Assembly: GCF_033095785.1 (NCBI RefSeq) | Contig: NZ_CP137134.1 | Span: 1,302,001-1,366,000 of the forward strand | Length of the DNA: 64,000 bases | DNA from: Nitrosospira sp. Is2 | GTDB lineage: Bacteria > Pseudomonadota > Gammaproteobacteria > Burkholderiales > Nitrosomonadaceae | Direction of reading: 5' to 3' | Shown: piece by piece, positions 1 through 8,622 of the stretch | Layout: each line of letters starts with the position of its first letter | Position numbering within the stretch: position 1 is the first letter of the stretch | Position numbers and translations under genes: made by a program | Notes under the pieces: model-generated | Seen by the model: the letters and a program-made list of their open reading frames with translations, nothing else | Told to the model about the DNA's origin: nothing | The model's database searches: none

Positions 1-240
1 AAAATAAAGGTTGTCTTGAAATTGCCGTTAATTTCTTTCATCACCTGAGGAATACCGTCGCCTGACTTATGGCCAAAATTTGCGGTCGGCACGACGGCCA
101 GGACAATTTTTGGTTGTGTCGCCAGGGCCATTGCAATTGCTACCCGTGGCCATCATCAACAAATGACTGGCCCGGCCAGTCCGAGGACCTGCATAGATAC
201 CGCATCTTTCCAAGGGCAATGAGAACAGCCTGGTAATGAC
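1..240 (-). pseudogene. Decayed ABC transporter ATP-binding protein (LolD/MacB type), fragment
   Basis: Read on the minus strand, 149 down to 1 is one open frame with RVAIAMALATQPKIV followed by a spoiled Walker B/D-loop (LAVVPTANFGHKSG where the family has LLADEPTxNLDxxSG) and then VMKEINGNFKTT. Upstream, 240-145 in another frame reads SLPLERCGIYAGPRTGRASHLL, which resembles the helical region before the ABC signature. The LSGGQ segment between the two pieces is missing or scrambled, and the catalytic Asp-Glu of Walker B is replaced by Val-Val. It runs off the left edge, so its C-terminus is unseen. The family call is confident from the first block; the exact left and right limits are not. 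Confidence 0.65.
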
Positions 241-748
241 TACCGCACCCGCCTCGGAGCGAGGCCAGATTCTACTGATGAAGGGACGGGACCTCTGGAT
301 TTTTGTACCGGACGTTTTCCAGCCAGTACGGCTATCACTATCTCAGCAGCCCACCGGCCAAGTAACAAACGGCGATTTGGCGCGAGCGAATTTTACCGGT
401 AACTATACCGCTACATTTTTCGCGAAAAGAACTGATTGATTGTGAAAACCATTGCGTACTCGACCTACCCGGCATTGACAAGTGTCACGTACCAGAGGGT
501 TTGAGATTGGGTGCGGTAGTCTAACTTCTGGTCTTATCGCGCCGAGTTTTACTTACTATTAAATCGTTTTCTTAAACCGGCTCGCGACGAGAACTTCAAG
601 AAGCTGCTGGGGTACAGCGTCTAATCCGCGTGGTCATGGAAGACGCTCTCCGCCAGTCGGAAACATCCGTACTCGAATGTTCGGAAATGAACTGAAGGAT
701 CTGGAGGACAAGATTTTTACGAAAGACTATTTAAAAAAACTTCAATAG
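236..748 (+). pseudogene. Decayed LolA-like outer-membrane lipoprotein-sorting protein
   Basis: Pieces of one protein appear in order in changing frames: ASERGQILLMKGRDLWIFVPD and GQVTNGDLARANFTGNYTA (236-439), then ELIDCENHCVLDLPGIDK, then VTYQRV-stop-DWVR-stop-SNFW with RAEFYLLLNRFLKPARDENF, then RVVMEDALRQSETSVLE, and finally ELKDLEDKIFTKDYLKKLQ ending at the TAG at 746. This order matches the C-terminal two thirds of the LolA-like lipoprotein-sorting family (Pfam LolA_like). At least two in-frame stops and several frameshifts break it, and the N-terminal part is absent. Such genes usually sit beside an FtsX-type permease and LolD-type ATPase, which fits the adjoining ATPase remnant, now in the opposite orientation. 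Confidence 0.8.
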
Positions 749-761
749 CGGGTGAATCAAA

Positions 762-1541
762 GTGCTACAAACTACTATCACAAACGGCCTGGAAGATCGA
801 GCCACGCCTGTGTCTGAGTCACTCGATCTGGGCAGTATTTTCCATCAATACTTTGAAATCGTGCCAGCATTCTCAAGCGCGCTTAAGGACGAGGTTTTTC
901 GGGTACGGCACCAGGTTTATTGTGAAGACCTGAAATTTGAATCTATGCGGCAGGACGGGCTTGAAACCGACGAGCATGACTCGAATTCGCTGCACCTTTT
1001 GATGCGCAGCGTCAAAACGGGGGAATTTATCGGTTGTACACGCATTGTGCGGCCAAGGCCGGACGATCGCCACTACCATTTGCCTTTCGAAAGAACCTGC
1101 GCCAAGGCGCTAGACCGGTCAATTATTGATCCAGCGGAATTGCCTCGCAATCGTATTGCTGAAGTATCCAGGCTGGCGGTTGTTGCGAGCTATCGGCGAC
1201 GCAAAGGGGAGGCGAACAGCCCGGTAAGTCTTGCTGACGAAGACTCCGAGATAGGGAAGTCGCGGCGCTTTCCCTATATCCCGCTCGGACTCTATCTCGG
1301 TACGACCGAGCTCGCCCGCATAAGCGGTATAGATACTTTATTCGTCCTGACGGAACGGAGGCAGGCAGTGCATTTTTCCAAGCTCGGCGTCAAGCTGCAG
1401 ATCATCGGGGAAGCGATTGAGCACCGTGGAGAGCGCGTCCCTGCGGTAATGAATGTCACGAGCATCATCGATGAGATGCGCACAATATTTCACTCTCTAT
1501 ATCATGCCATTGCCGCTGATATTCAAAGAGCCGTAACCTAA
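762..1541 (+). CDS. PEP-CTERM/exosortase-associated acyltransferase (GNAT-like)
   Basis: A 259-residue soluble protein starting at GTG. It matches the family of acyltransferases that accompany exosortase/PEP-CTERM systems, related to N-acyl amino acid synthases and autoinducer synthases. Visible marks are FRVRHQVYCEDLKFE (residues 46-60), GCTRIVRP (91-98) and RIAEVSRLAV (131-140), the acyl-acceptor core of the fold. The substrate is not known for the family. No exosortase, PEP-CTERM protein or EPS gene lies beside it: upstream are pseudogenes and downstream the ammonia channel. The GTG at 762 follows the pseudogene end by 13 bases; no strong Shine-Dalgarno is seen. Confidence 0.8.
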   Translation: MLQTTITNGLEDRATPVSESLDLGSIFHQYFEIVPAFSSALKDEVFRVRHQVYCEDLKFESMRQDGLETDEHDSNSLHLLMRSVKTGEFIGCTRIVRPRPDDRHYHLPFERTCAKALDRSIIDPAELPRNRIAEVSRLAVVASYRRRKGEANSPVSLADEDSEIGKSRRFPYIPLGLYLGTTELARISGIDTLFVLTERRQAVHFSKLGVKLQIIGEAIEHRGERVPAVMNVTSIIDEMRTIFHSLYHAIAADIQRAVT

Positions 1542-1922
1542 TAACAGAAACGCTTCAGTAAGCCTTTAACGTGGAGGTGGTCCCGCGCGAGCAGTTCCAC
1601 ATTTAACGTTGCACGCTCCCCAATCCGTCTTCGCCTGGACGCTCCGTATGAATTTTCCCGCGTCCTTGGTAAGTTCCTACATGGCCCAGCCAAAAGGCAA
1701 CAAGGGGAAAATCGTCATGCAATACTCCTCCTAAACATGCCATTGCCCGAAATTCCACAGATTGCCGCCAACCCCACCCGCCGCTGAAACACTTCTTCTT
1801 TCATAGCAATAACCGATCTTCACGTGGCAACATATTTATAAAATCCCTATTGTTTTTAAGGCTATTGAGGATCACACTCCTGAGTGGGTCACCCAACAAT
1901 CTGAAGAAGGGAGGGAAATCAA
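1542..1922. other. Intergenic region upstream of rh50
   Basis: No supportable gene. The last 45 bases hold a small inverted repeat CACTC-CT-GAGTG (1873-1884) and the rh50 Shine-Dalgarno GGGAGG just before 1923. An AT-rich stretch around 1828-1845 (ATATTTATAAAAT) is the likeliest promoter area, but no convincing -35/-10 pair was identified. On the minus strand a strong AGGAGG (1726-1731) precedes an ATG at 1718, but that frame stops after 13 codons. Confidence 0.4.
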
Positions 1923-3155
1923 ATGAAAAAAAACCTCTGCTTAATGCTGTTCGGAATCGCCAATTTGTTTCTGCTGTGTTTCGGCGCTTCGGCGAGCGAG
2001 GGCGGCCTCACCGCCGAGCTGAACGAGGCTCGCCAGGTAGCGCAGTACAATTATGTTATCCACATCCTGGCAATGTTGCTGGTCGGTTTTGGTTTCCTCA
2101 TGGTGTTCGTCAGACGATACGGCTTTGGCGCGACAACCGGCACCTATCTTGTGGTCGCAACCGGGCTCCCACTGTATATGCTCCTCCGCGCCAACGGAGT
2201 GTTTGCCCACGAAATTGCGCCAAACACAGTCAAAGCGCTGCTTTTTGCAGAATTTGCCGTAGCCACTGCGTTGATCGCGATGGGTGCCGTGCTCGGCCGA
2301 TTGCGGGTTTTCCAATATTCGCTACTTGCAATTTTGCTGGTTCCCGCCTACCTGTTGAACGAATGGCTGGTGCTGGATAATGGAATGGGCTTGACAGAGG
2401 GTTATCAGGATACCGCGGGATCGGTGATCATTCATGCGTTCGGTGCCTACTTTGGCTTGGGGTTATCACTCGCGCTGACGACGGCGCGGCAGCGGATGCA
2501 GCCGATCGAATCTGACGCAACTTCCGACCGTTTCGCCATGCTTGGTTCCATGGTGCTATGGCTTTTTTGGCCCAGCTTTGCAACCGCAATCGTTCCCTTC
2601 GAGGAGATGCCGCAGACAGTCGTCAACACGGTACTCGCCCTATGCGGGGCTACCCTCAGCACCTATTTTTTGAGCACCTATTTTCATAAGGGCAAAACAT
2701 CCATGGTTGACATGGCAAACGCAGCACTAGCCGGAGGCGTCGCTATAGGATCGACATGCAATATCGTGTCGCCGAGCGGTGCGTTTGCAATCGGTCTGTT
2801 GGCCGGCGCTGTCAGCGTTATCGGTTACGTGTTCGTGCAACCGAAACTGGAAGCCCGCTTTAAAATCGTGGATACGTGTGGAGTGCACAATCTGCATGGC
2901 ATGCCGGGACTGCTGGGAGCTTTTATTGCAATCCTTGTAGTACCAGGCATCGCAGTGGCTCAGTTCGTCGGTATTGTGTTCAGTGTAACGTTCGCGTTTG
3001 CTACGGGTCTAATCGCCGGTAAGCTGATAAAGGCCACAGGTACGACCGACCTCGCTTACGAGGACAGTGAAGCATTCACCCATATCGAGGCGCCTGAAAC
3101 AGCGGAGATGGGGTCGGTGGTAGGACTCGAAATCGAGACGCACCACAAGATCTAG
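1923..3155 (+). CDS. rh50: Rh-type ammonia/ammonium channel (Rh50)
   Basis: A 410-residue polytopic inner-membrane protein with an N-terminal signal peptide (about residues 1-24, cleavage near SASEG) and about 11 further membrane segments. It belongs to the Rh branch of the Amt/MEP/Rh superfamily, like the single Rh50 channel of Nitrosomonas europaea, rather than to AmtB. The pore histidine pair is at His171 (HAFGAYFG) and His325 (CGVHNLHG), and the conserved acid at Asp163 (YQDTAG). It conducts ammonia/ammonium or methylammonium across the membrane, feeding assimilation. No glnK is adjacent, which is usual for Rh genes. The ATG follows a good GGGAGG. Confidence 0.95.
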   Translation: MKKNLCLMLFGIANLFLLCFGASASEGGLTAELNEARQVAQYNYVIHILAMLLVGFGFLMVFVRRYGFGATTGTYLVVATGLPLYMLLRANGVFAHEIAPNTVKALLFAEFAVATALIAMGAVLGRLRVFQYSLLAILLVPAYLLNEWLVLDNGMGLTEGYQDTAGSVIIHAFGAYFGLGLSLALTTARQRMQPIESDATSDRFAMLGSMVLWLFWPSFATAIVPFEEMPQTVVNTVLALCGATLSTYFLSTYFHKGKTSMVDMANAALAGGVAIGSTCNIVSPSGAFAIGLLAGAVSVIGYVFVQPKLEARFKIVDTCGVHNLHGMPGLLGAFIAILVVPGIAVAQFVGIVFSVTFAFATGLIAGKLIKATGTTDLAYEDSEAFTHIEAPETAEMGSVVGLEIETHHKI

Positions 3156-3218
3156 CAATTTAAGGAGGATCCTTACCGAGAAATCGGCGGATGTTCCAGG
3201 GCTGGACCTTAAGTGGAC

Positions 3219-4670
3219 TTACATCAGGATCACATCATATTGTTCCTGCGTATAGGTTGCCTCGACCAGCAAACTGATAGGTTTGGCGATAAAATCCGCC
3301 AGTTGGGCGAGGCTTTGTGACTCCTCATCGAGAAACAGGTCGATGACCTGTTGCGACGCGAGAATGCGAAATTCGCGCGCATCGAATTGCCGGGATTCCC
3401 GCAATAATTCGCGCAAAATTTCATAGCACATCGTCTGTGCCGTTCTCACTTTGGCGCGGCCCTGGCAGGTAGGACATATTTCGCACACGACGTGAGCCAG
3501 GCTTTCACGCGTCCGTTTGCGCGTCATCTCCACCAGTCCCAGTGCGGTGAACCCGTTAACCGTCATGTGCGTCCGATCTTTTGTCAGTGATTTCTTGAAT
3601 TCGGTGAGCACGGCGCTCTTGTGTTCCGTGTTCTCCATATCTATAAAGTCAATGATAATAATGCCCCCCAGATTTCGCAGGCGCAGTTGGCGGGCAATAA
3701 CCTGGGCGGCCTCAAGATTGGTTTTGAAAATAGTATCGTCAAAACTGCGTATTCCGACATATCCTCCGGTATTGACGTCTACGGTGGTCAATGCCTCAGT
3801 TTGATCGACAATGAGATAACCTCCTGATTTCAGGTTGACACGCCTCGCCAACGCCTTCTCGATTTCGTCTTCCACCCCGTAGAGATCGAACAGCGGACGC
3901 TCTCCAGCATAATGATCTATTCGTCCCTTCACGTTCGCCATATAGATATCGGCAAACGCGGTCATTTTCTGAAACGTTTCGCGGGAATCCACGAGAATAC
4001 GCGCCGTATCGTCATTTATAAAATCGCGCAGCACGCGATAGCTAAGGTTCAAATCCTGATATAGCAGCCCAGGCCGAGCAGTGAGGGATTTTTCCTTGAT
4101 GTCGTGCCACAACTTGTGCAGATATTCGATGTCGGTTTGCAAATCCTCCTCGCTCGCGGCTTCCGCCATGGTCCGGATGATAAAACCGCCTTTTTCACCA
4201 GCAGCCACCAAATGCTTGAGTTTCTCCCGGAGCGACTTTCGCTCGGTTTCATCTTCGATGCGCTGGGAAATGCCGATATGAGATACCTGTGGCAGATAGA
4301 CGAGCATGCGCCCCGCGATACTCACTTGAGTAGAAAGACGTGCGCCCTTTGTGCCAATTGAATCTTTGATCACCTGCACGAGGATGTTCTTCCCTTCATG
4401 CAGCAATCTTTCGATAGGCTTTCCCGCATCCTCGCCTTGGCGCACCCTCCAGATGTCTGCAAGGTGAAGGAAGGCGGCCCGGTCAAGTCCGATATCGACA
4501 AAGGCTGATTGCATTCCCGGCAGCACCCTGATGACACGACCGTTGTAAATATTCCCCACTATGCCCCGGCTGCTGGTGCGCTCTATATGCAACTCTTGCA
4601 CGGCACCTTGCTCGATCACCGCAACGCGCGTTTCCTGCGGCGTGACATTGACGAGAATTTCACTATTCAT
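3219..4670 (-). CDS. rng: Ribonuclease G
   Basis: A 483-residue cytoplasmic endoribonuclease of the RNase E/G family, at the usual RNase G length and without the long C-terminal scaffold of RNase E. It matures the 5' end of 16S rRNA and turns over some mRNAs. An S1 RNA-binding domain covers about residues 35-125. The Mg-binding catalytic aspartates lie in VDVNTG (297-302) and IDFIDM (340-345), and the Zn-link CEICPTC is at 396-402. It is the last gene of the minus-strand run, 25 bases after maf; the maf-rng pairing is common in proteobacteria. Confidence 0.95.
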   Translation of the reverse strand: MNSEILVNVTPQETRVAVIEQGAVQELHIERTSSRGIVGNIYNGRVIRVLPGMQSAFVDIGLDRAAFLHLADIWRVRQGEDAGKPIERLLHEGKNILVQVIKDSIGTKGARLSTQVSIAGRMLVYLPQVSHIGISQRIEDETERKSLREKLKHLVAAGEKGGFIIRTMAEAASEEDLQTDIEYLHKLWHDIKEKSLTARPGLLYQDLNLSYRVLRDFINDDTARILVDSRETFQKMTAFADIYMANVKGRIDHYAGERPLFDLYGVEDEIEKALARRVNLKSGGYLIVDQTEALTTVDVNTGGYVGIRSFDDTIFKTNLEAAQVIARQLRLRNLGGIIIIDFIDMENTEHKSAVLTEFKKSLTKDRTHMTVNGFTALGLVEMTRKRTRESLAHVVCEICPTCQGRAKVRTAQTMCYEILRELLRESRQFDAREFRILASQQVIDLFLDEESQSLAQLADFIAKPISLLVEATYTQEQYDVILM

Positions 4671-4695
4671 AAAATTTGCCGTGCATTAGTACAAC

Positions 4696-5319
4696 TCAGG
4701 TAAAAAGGCGTATTCCATATTCTTCCAGCAACTGCGCTGTTTCGAATAGCGGCAACCCTACCACCCCACTGTAGCTACCCGAAATGGCGGAGATAAAAAC
4801 TGCCGCCCTTCCCTGGATCGCATACGCGCCAGCCTTATCTTGCGCCTCGCTATATGCAAGGTATGCGCGTATTTCCCTTTCGGTGATATTGCGGAACTCA
4901 ACCATGGTCGTCGATGTGCGCACTTGTACCCCAGTCTGGGCAGCCACCGCGACTGCGGTTAATACGTGGTGGGTCTGCCCCGAAAGTGTCTCCAGCATTT
5001 CCTTCGCATGAGCCGGGTCTGCTGGCTTTCCCAGAATACGCTTGCCTAGCACTACTGCCGTGTCCGCCGCAAGCACCGGACGATCGGGGAATCCCCGTTG
5101 GACTAGCCGGAGCCGCCCCATCTCAGCCTTTACCAGCGCAATACGCCGGGCATAGTCCAACGGGATTTCATCGGGCAGCGGTGTTTCGTCCACATCCGCT
5201 ATCCGGGGCGAGGCTTCGCGCAGCGATAGAACCTCGAAGTTAACGCCAATCTGTGATAGCAGTTGCTGTCGTCGCGGACTGCGAGAAGCAAGGTAAATCC
5301 AATTTGGACGAAGCGTTAT
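4696..5319 (-). CDS. maf: Maf-family nucleotide pyrophosphatase, with a non-standard start
   Basis: Maf proteins hydrolyse dTTP/UTP or modified nucleotides and are linked to septum formation. The reading frame between the rlmH stop (5359) and 4696 encodes a full Maf, including the essential N-terminal WIYLASRSPRRQQLLSQIG, VLAADTAVV and a C-terminal SGSYSGVVGLP. In that frame there is no ATG, GTG or TTG before a GTG at 5193, which lies well beyond the SRSPRR active-site motif. An AGAGGA (5335-5330) is followed by ATC (5322) and ATA (5319). I place the start at ATA 5319, giving 207 residues; ATC 5322 or ATT 5298 are alternatives. If none is used, the gene is a start-codon-mutated pseudogene. 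Confidence 0.75.
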   Translation of the reverse strand: MTLRPNWIYLASRSPRRQQLLSQIGVNFEVLSLREASPRIADVDETPLPDEIPLDYARRIALVKAEMGRLRLVQRGFPDRPVLAADTAVVLGKRILGKPADPAHAKEMLETLSGQTHHVLTAVAVAAQTGVQVRTSTTMVEFRNITEREIRAYLAYSEAQDKAGAYAIQGRAAVFISAISGSYSGVVGLPLFETAQLLEEYGIRLFT

Positions 5320-5329
5320 GATGTCCAGG

Positions 5330-5335
5330 TCCTCT
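5330..5335 (-). promoter_or_regulatory. Shine-Dalgarno of maf before an ATA/ATC codon
   Basis: On the minus strand AGAGGA occurs 24 bases after the rlmH stop. It is 7 bases before ATC (5322) and 10 before ATA (5319), and no standard start codon is in reach in the maf frame. It is the main evidence that translation is meant to begin at the conserved N-terminus. Confidence 0.5.
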
Positions 5336-5358
5336 TCGAAGTACCCAGGGTCGTGGCT

Positions 5359-5829
5359 CTATGCCCGGTGATAAGGATGCCCTTTGATAAGCGATACGGC
5401 GCGATACAACTGCTCCGCCAACAGTATGCGCACGAACCCGTGCGGCAGCGTCAGGGCCGATAACGCGAAAATCTCGTCAGCGGAATTCTTGATACGGGGA
5501 TCCAACCCGTCTGCGCCGCCGATGAGAAAAGCGGTGTCACCACCGTTCTTCATCCATTTGGTAATGGAATCCGCCAGGATGGCGGTCGTCCACTGGCTGC
5601 CACGTTCATCCATTGCCACGATACGACACCTCGGTGGTATAGCCGCCCGTATACGGGCGCCTTCGGCAGCCAGCAATTGTTCCGCACTTTTACCGCTTCC
5701 GCGCTTCTCAGGCTTGATTTCAATCAGTTCAATTGCAGCCTCATGGGGCATACGCTGCGCATATTCCTGAAACGCGGCTTCGACCCATGGCCGCATTTTA
5801 TGTCCAACTGTGCAAATGAAGAATTTCAT
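5359..5829 (-). CDS. rlmH: 23S rRNA (pseudouridine1915-N3)-methyltransferase RlmH
   Basis: A 156-residue SPOUT methyltransferase that methylates pseudouridine 1915 in helix 69 of 23S rRNA, using SAM. The ATG at 5829 gives the family N-terminus MKFFICTVGHKM. The trefoil-knot SAM site is FLIGGADG (101-108) and the family C-terminus GHPYHRA is intact. The open frame extends upstream, but that part is the rsfS tail read out of frame. It lies 11 bases after rsfS and is part of the nadD-rsfS-rlmH-maf-rng run. Confidence 0.95.
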   Translation of the reverse strand: MKFFICTVGHKMRPWVEAAFQEYAQRMPHEAAIELIEIKPEKRGSGKSAEQLLAAEGARIRAAIPPRCRIVAMDERGSQWTTAILADSITKWMKNGGDTAFLIGGADGLDPRIKNSADEIFALSALTLPHGFVRILLAEQLYRAVSLIKGHPYHRA

Positions 5830-5840
5830 AGTACAACTGC

Positions 5841-6314
5841 TCAGTCCTCCGCTTCCGGATCCAATTGGGATCCGCGGGCCTTGCCTGTTCTCACTTTGGG
5901 CGCCGTTTGAACTGGAGTTCTGCTGGACTCCCCGGAATTTGATGTCAGACTTCTCGCGCCTGGAGCGGATGCAGTTGCGCGCTTTATTTTTTTTGCCTCC
6001 GCCCACAGTTCTTCCAGGTTGTAGTGCGCGCGCGCGGTACTCTGCATGACATGCACCAGCACGTCCCCCAGGTCTACCAGAATCCACTCCCCAGTTTCTT
6101 CCCCTTCCAGGCCATAAACCGAACCTCCCGCTGCTTTGACCTTTTCCGCCACGTTATTCGCAATCGCCTTTGTTTGGCGGGAAGAATCGCCACTGGCAAT
6201 AATCATGCGGTCGAATAGCGTGGATATTTTTCGAACGTCCAACACTTCGATATCTCGTGCCTTGATTTCTTCAAGCGCGGCCACAACGGTTTTTACTAGT
6301 TTGGCAAGGGTCAT
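5841..6314 (-). CDS. rsfS: Ribosomal silencing factor RsfS
   Basis: A 157-residue protein of the Iojap/DUF143 family that binds L14 on the 50S subunit and blocks subunit joining when nutrients are short. The core is residues 1-112, with IIASGDSSRQTKAIA (38-52), EGEETGEWILVDLGDVLVHV (70-89) and RAHYNLEELW (95-104). Residues 113-157 are a Ser/Thr/Lys-rich low-complexity tail beyond the usual 105-120 residues. Its ATG overlaps the nadD stop as ATGA, so the two are translationally coupled. Confidence 0.93.
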   Translation of the reverse strand: MTLAKLVKTVVAALEEIKARDIEVLDVRKISTLFDRMIIASGDSSRQTKAIANNVAEKVKAAGGSVYGLEGEETGEWILVDLGDVLVHVMQSTARAHYNLEELWAEAKKIKRATASAPGARSLTSNSGESSRTPVQTAPKVRTGKARGSQLDPEAED

Positions 6315-6982
6315 AGTTCTTCCGAATACAGGTGATTTGCAGCAATATAATTTAGAGCGGCATCTGGAATCAGATAACGAAGGCTTTTCCCTGCAGCCAC
6401 GCGCTCGCGAATGGTTGTGGCAGAGATATCCAGCAAGGTGGTCGGTGCCACAAAAATCAAACCACTGGGAGTCTGTCTGAGGCTGTCCACGCTGGTAACC
6501 CAGCGGGCTGCGCACTCTTCCTTTAGCTCCCCCGGCAGCTCATCGCGGCTTTTCGTTAAGGCGTGCCCGGGGCGGGCTGCAACAATGAAATGGCATAGCT
6601 TGAAGAGGTCGCGCCAACTGTGCCACTCGGCCAGTTTAGTGAAAGCATCAGCACCGGTAATGAAACACAGCCCGACCCCATTCAACTCCTGCTTCATTTC
6701 TCGCAGCGATTCGACGCTCCGGCTTGTCCCCTGCCGCTGAACTTCGCGCTCGTCCAGCTTGAACCTGGGATTATTCTCGATCGCCAGTTGAATCATTGCC
6801 ACACGATGATGAACTGCTGCGACAGGGTTGGCGCGTAAACGAGGCATCCCCGCAGGAATAAAACGTACTTCCCGCAAACCGGCTAATTCGCCAATTTCTT
6901 CGGCTGCTCGCAAATGACCAAAGTGTACGGGGTCAAAGGTTCCGCCAAAAATTCCGACAAGCGAACATTCAGAGCTATGCAT
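6311..6982 (-). CDS. nadD: Nicotinate-nucleotide adenylyltransferase
   Basis: A 223-residue NadD that adenylates nicotinate mononucleotide to deamido-NAD, the central step of NAD synthesis. The nucleotidyltransferase loop GGTFDPVHFGHL (13-24) contains the HxGH motif, and the C-terminal DISATTIRERV is the ISxTxxR motif. The start at 6982 gives the family N-terminus; the frame is open for 17 more codons upstream, which I treat as untranslated. It follows aceF by 63 bases and overlaps rsfS by 4. Confidence 0.93.
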   Translation of the reverse strand: MHSSECSLVGIFGGTFDPVHFGHLRAAEEIGELAGLREVRFIPAGMPRLRANPVAAVHHRVAMIQLAIENNPRFKLDEREVQRQGTSRSVESLREMKQELNGVGLCFITGADAFTKLAEWHSWRDLFKLCHFIVAARPGHALTKSRDELPGELKEECAARWVTSVDSLRQTPSGLIFVAPTTLLDISATTIRERVAAGKSLRYLIPDAALNYIAANHLYSEEL

Positions 6983-7045
6983 TGCGCTGCGATGTGGGAG
7001 CCGCGGAACAGCGGAACTGCCGGCCTCTTCCAAGACAGTCGAAGG

Positions 7046-8395
7046 TCACAACAGCACTCGCCGCATATCCGCAAGGACCTCGACCAAATGAGTAGTGAAG
7101 CGCGCAGCAGTCGCGCCATCAATCACACGATGGTCATAAGACAGAGATAATGGCAGTATTAAACGAGGGACGAACTCCCCATCGTGATAGACCGGCTTCA
7201 TGCTGCTCCGGGATACCCCAAGGATAGCAACTTCCGGCGCGTTGATGATGGGTGTGAATGCAGTGCCGCCAATCCCTCCCAAGCTGGAAATAGTAAAGCT
7301 TGCCCCCTGCATGTCGACGGGCTTGAGCTTGCCCTCACGGGCCAGTCCCGCCAGGTCAGCCATTTCCTTCGCAATAGCGATTACCCCTTTTTGGTCTACG
7401 TCCCGAATCACTGGCACCACTAACCCATTCGGCGTGTCGACCGCGAATCCGAGATGGTAATAATTCTTGACCACCAGGTTTTCCCCATCGCTCGCAAGTG
7501 AAGCATTGAACTCAGGAAATTTTTTCAATACGGCTACCGACGCTCGCATCAAAAACGCAAGGATCGTCACCTTTACGCCATCTTCCTTCGTTGATTCGTT
7601 GGATTCCTTGCGTAATGACTCCAACTCCGTAATATCGGCCTCATCAAATTGGGTGACGTGCGGGATCATTACCCAGTTACGATGCAAATTGGCTCCGGCC
7701 ATTTTTTTTATACGCGACAAGGATCGCAACTCGACGGGCCCGAATTTGGCGAAATTGACATCGGGCCACGGTAGCAGATTAAGCTCAGTGCCGTTGCCGC
7801 CACGCGGCCGGGAGAGTTCCGCTTTGACGTAAGCCTGTACGTCTTCCTTTAGTATCCGCTGTTTCGGTCCCGTACCTCTGACCAGGCCAAGGTTTACGCC
7901 GAGTTCCCTCGCGAGACGCCGCACTGCCGGACTGGCGTGCGCCTTTGCCAACATGGCTTCATCCGGTGACGACAAGTTGCCTGCGGGTTGGCGGAGGGGG
8001 GATAAAGCTGGAGCGGAATTCGACACCTCAGCGACTGGGCGAGGAGCAGGACGGGAACTCTCGGCTGCGGTGGGAGATCGCTGGGGCTCGGGCTGGGGTG
8101 ACGAGGAAACCTGGGTGGGAGCAACCTGTTCAGCCGATACGGCACTGCCCGTAGGGGCGACTTCCATCTCCAAAACGAGTGTACCCTCTGAAACCTCGTC
8201 ACCCACTTTTACAGATATGTTTTTTATGACGCCGGAACAGGGCGAAGGTACTTCGATCGTCGCCTTGTCTGATTCAAGCACAACCAATGGATCTTCCGCC
8301 TCCACCGTATCGCTGGCCTTTACCAATACTTCTATCACGGGGACGTCTTTAAAGTCGCCAATATCGGGAATTAATACCTGTTTGGTTTCTGCCAC
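7046..8395 (-). CDS. aceF: Pyruvate dehydrogenase E2, dihydrolipoamide acetyltransferase
   Basis: A 449-residue E2 with one lipoyl domain (residues 1-75, lipoylated Lys44 in ESDKATIEV), a long Ala/Pro/Ser-rich linker (about 80-145), a peripheral subunit-binding domain (SPAVRRLARELGV to QRILKEDVQAYV) and a C-terminal acetyltransferase core ending in SYDHRVIDGA, the HxxxDG motif. It transfers acetyl groups to CoA in the pyruvate dehydrogenase complex. I prefer the GTG at 8395 (VAETKQVLIPDIG), preceded by GAGGGAAG; an ATG 12 codons upstream (8431) is possible. It follows aceE on the same strand. No E3 gene is nearby. Confidence 0.94.
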   Translation of the reverse strand: MAETKQVLIPDIGDFKDVPVIEVLVKASDTVEAEDPLVVLESDKATIEVPSPCSGVIKNISVKVGDEVSEGTLVLEMEVAPTGSAVSAEQVAPTQVSSSPQPEPQRSPTAAESSRPAPRPVAEVSNSAPALSPLRQPAGNLSSPDEAMLAKAHASPAVRRLARELGVNLGLVRGTGPKQRILKEDVQAYVKAELSRPRGGNGTELNLLPWPDVNFAKFGPVELRSLSRIKKMAGANLHRNWVMIPHVTQFDEADITELESLRKESNESTKEDGVKVTILAFLMRASVAVLKKFPEFNASLASDGENLVVKNYYHLGFAVDTPNGLVVPVIRDVDQKGVIAIAKEMADLAGLAREGKLKPVDMQGASFTISSLGGIGGTAFTPIINAPEVAILGVSRSSMKPVYHDGEFVPRLILPLSLSYDHRVIDGATAARFTTHLVEVLADMRRVLL

Positions 8396-8622
8396 GCCTC
8401 TTCCCTCAATTCTGTTTACGATACTTGCCAATTCGTCGAGATAGCCACGGGGTGCTGGGACGGGTCAGAAGATCACCGCACTTATTTTACTCTCAGGCGC
8501 CTCATCCCCGCTAAACCGTGGCGACCCTGCGCGGGAGTGAGCATGCATCTCAAGCGCTTCAGCCAATACCCAGACCGGGGGGGTGCAGCGGCCCAACATA
8601 TTTTGCGTTCCCAGCCGATCTC

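Noticed and set aside
240..300. Extension of the minus-strand ATPase remnant with GAVVIT-like motif
   Set aside because: The plus strand here clearly encodes the LolA-like block ASERGQILLMKGRDLW, so the minus-strand reading is coincidental.
1716..1731. Strong minus-strand AGGAGG followed by ATG
   Set aside because: The frame stops after 13 codons and the continuation shows no known protein.
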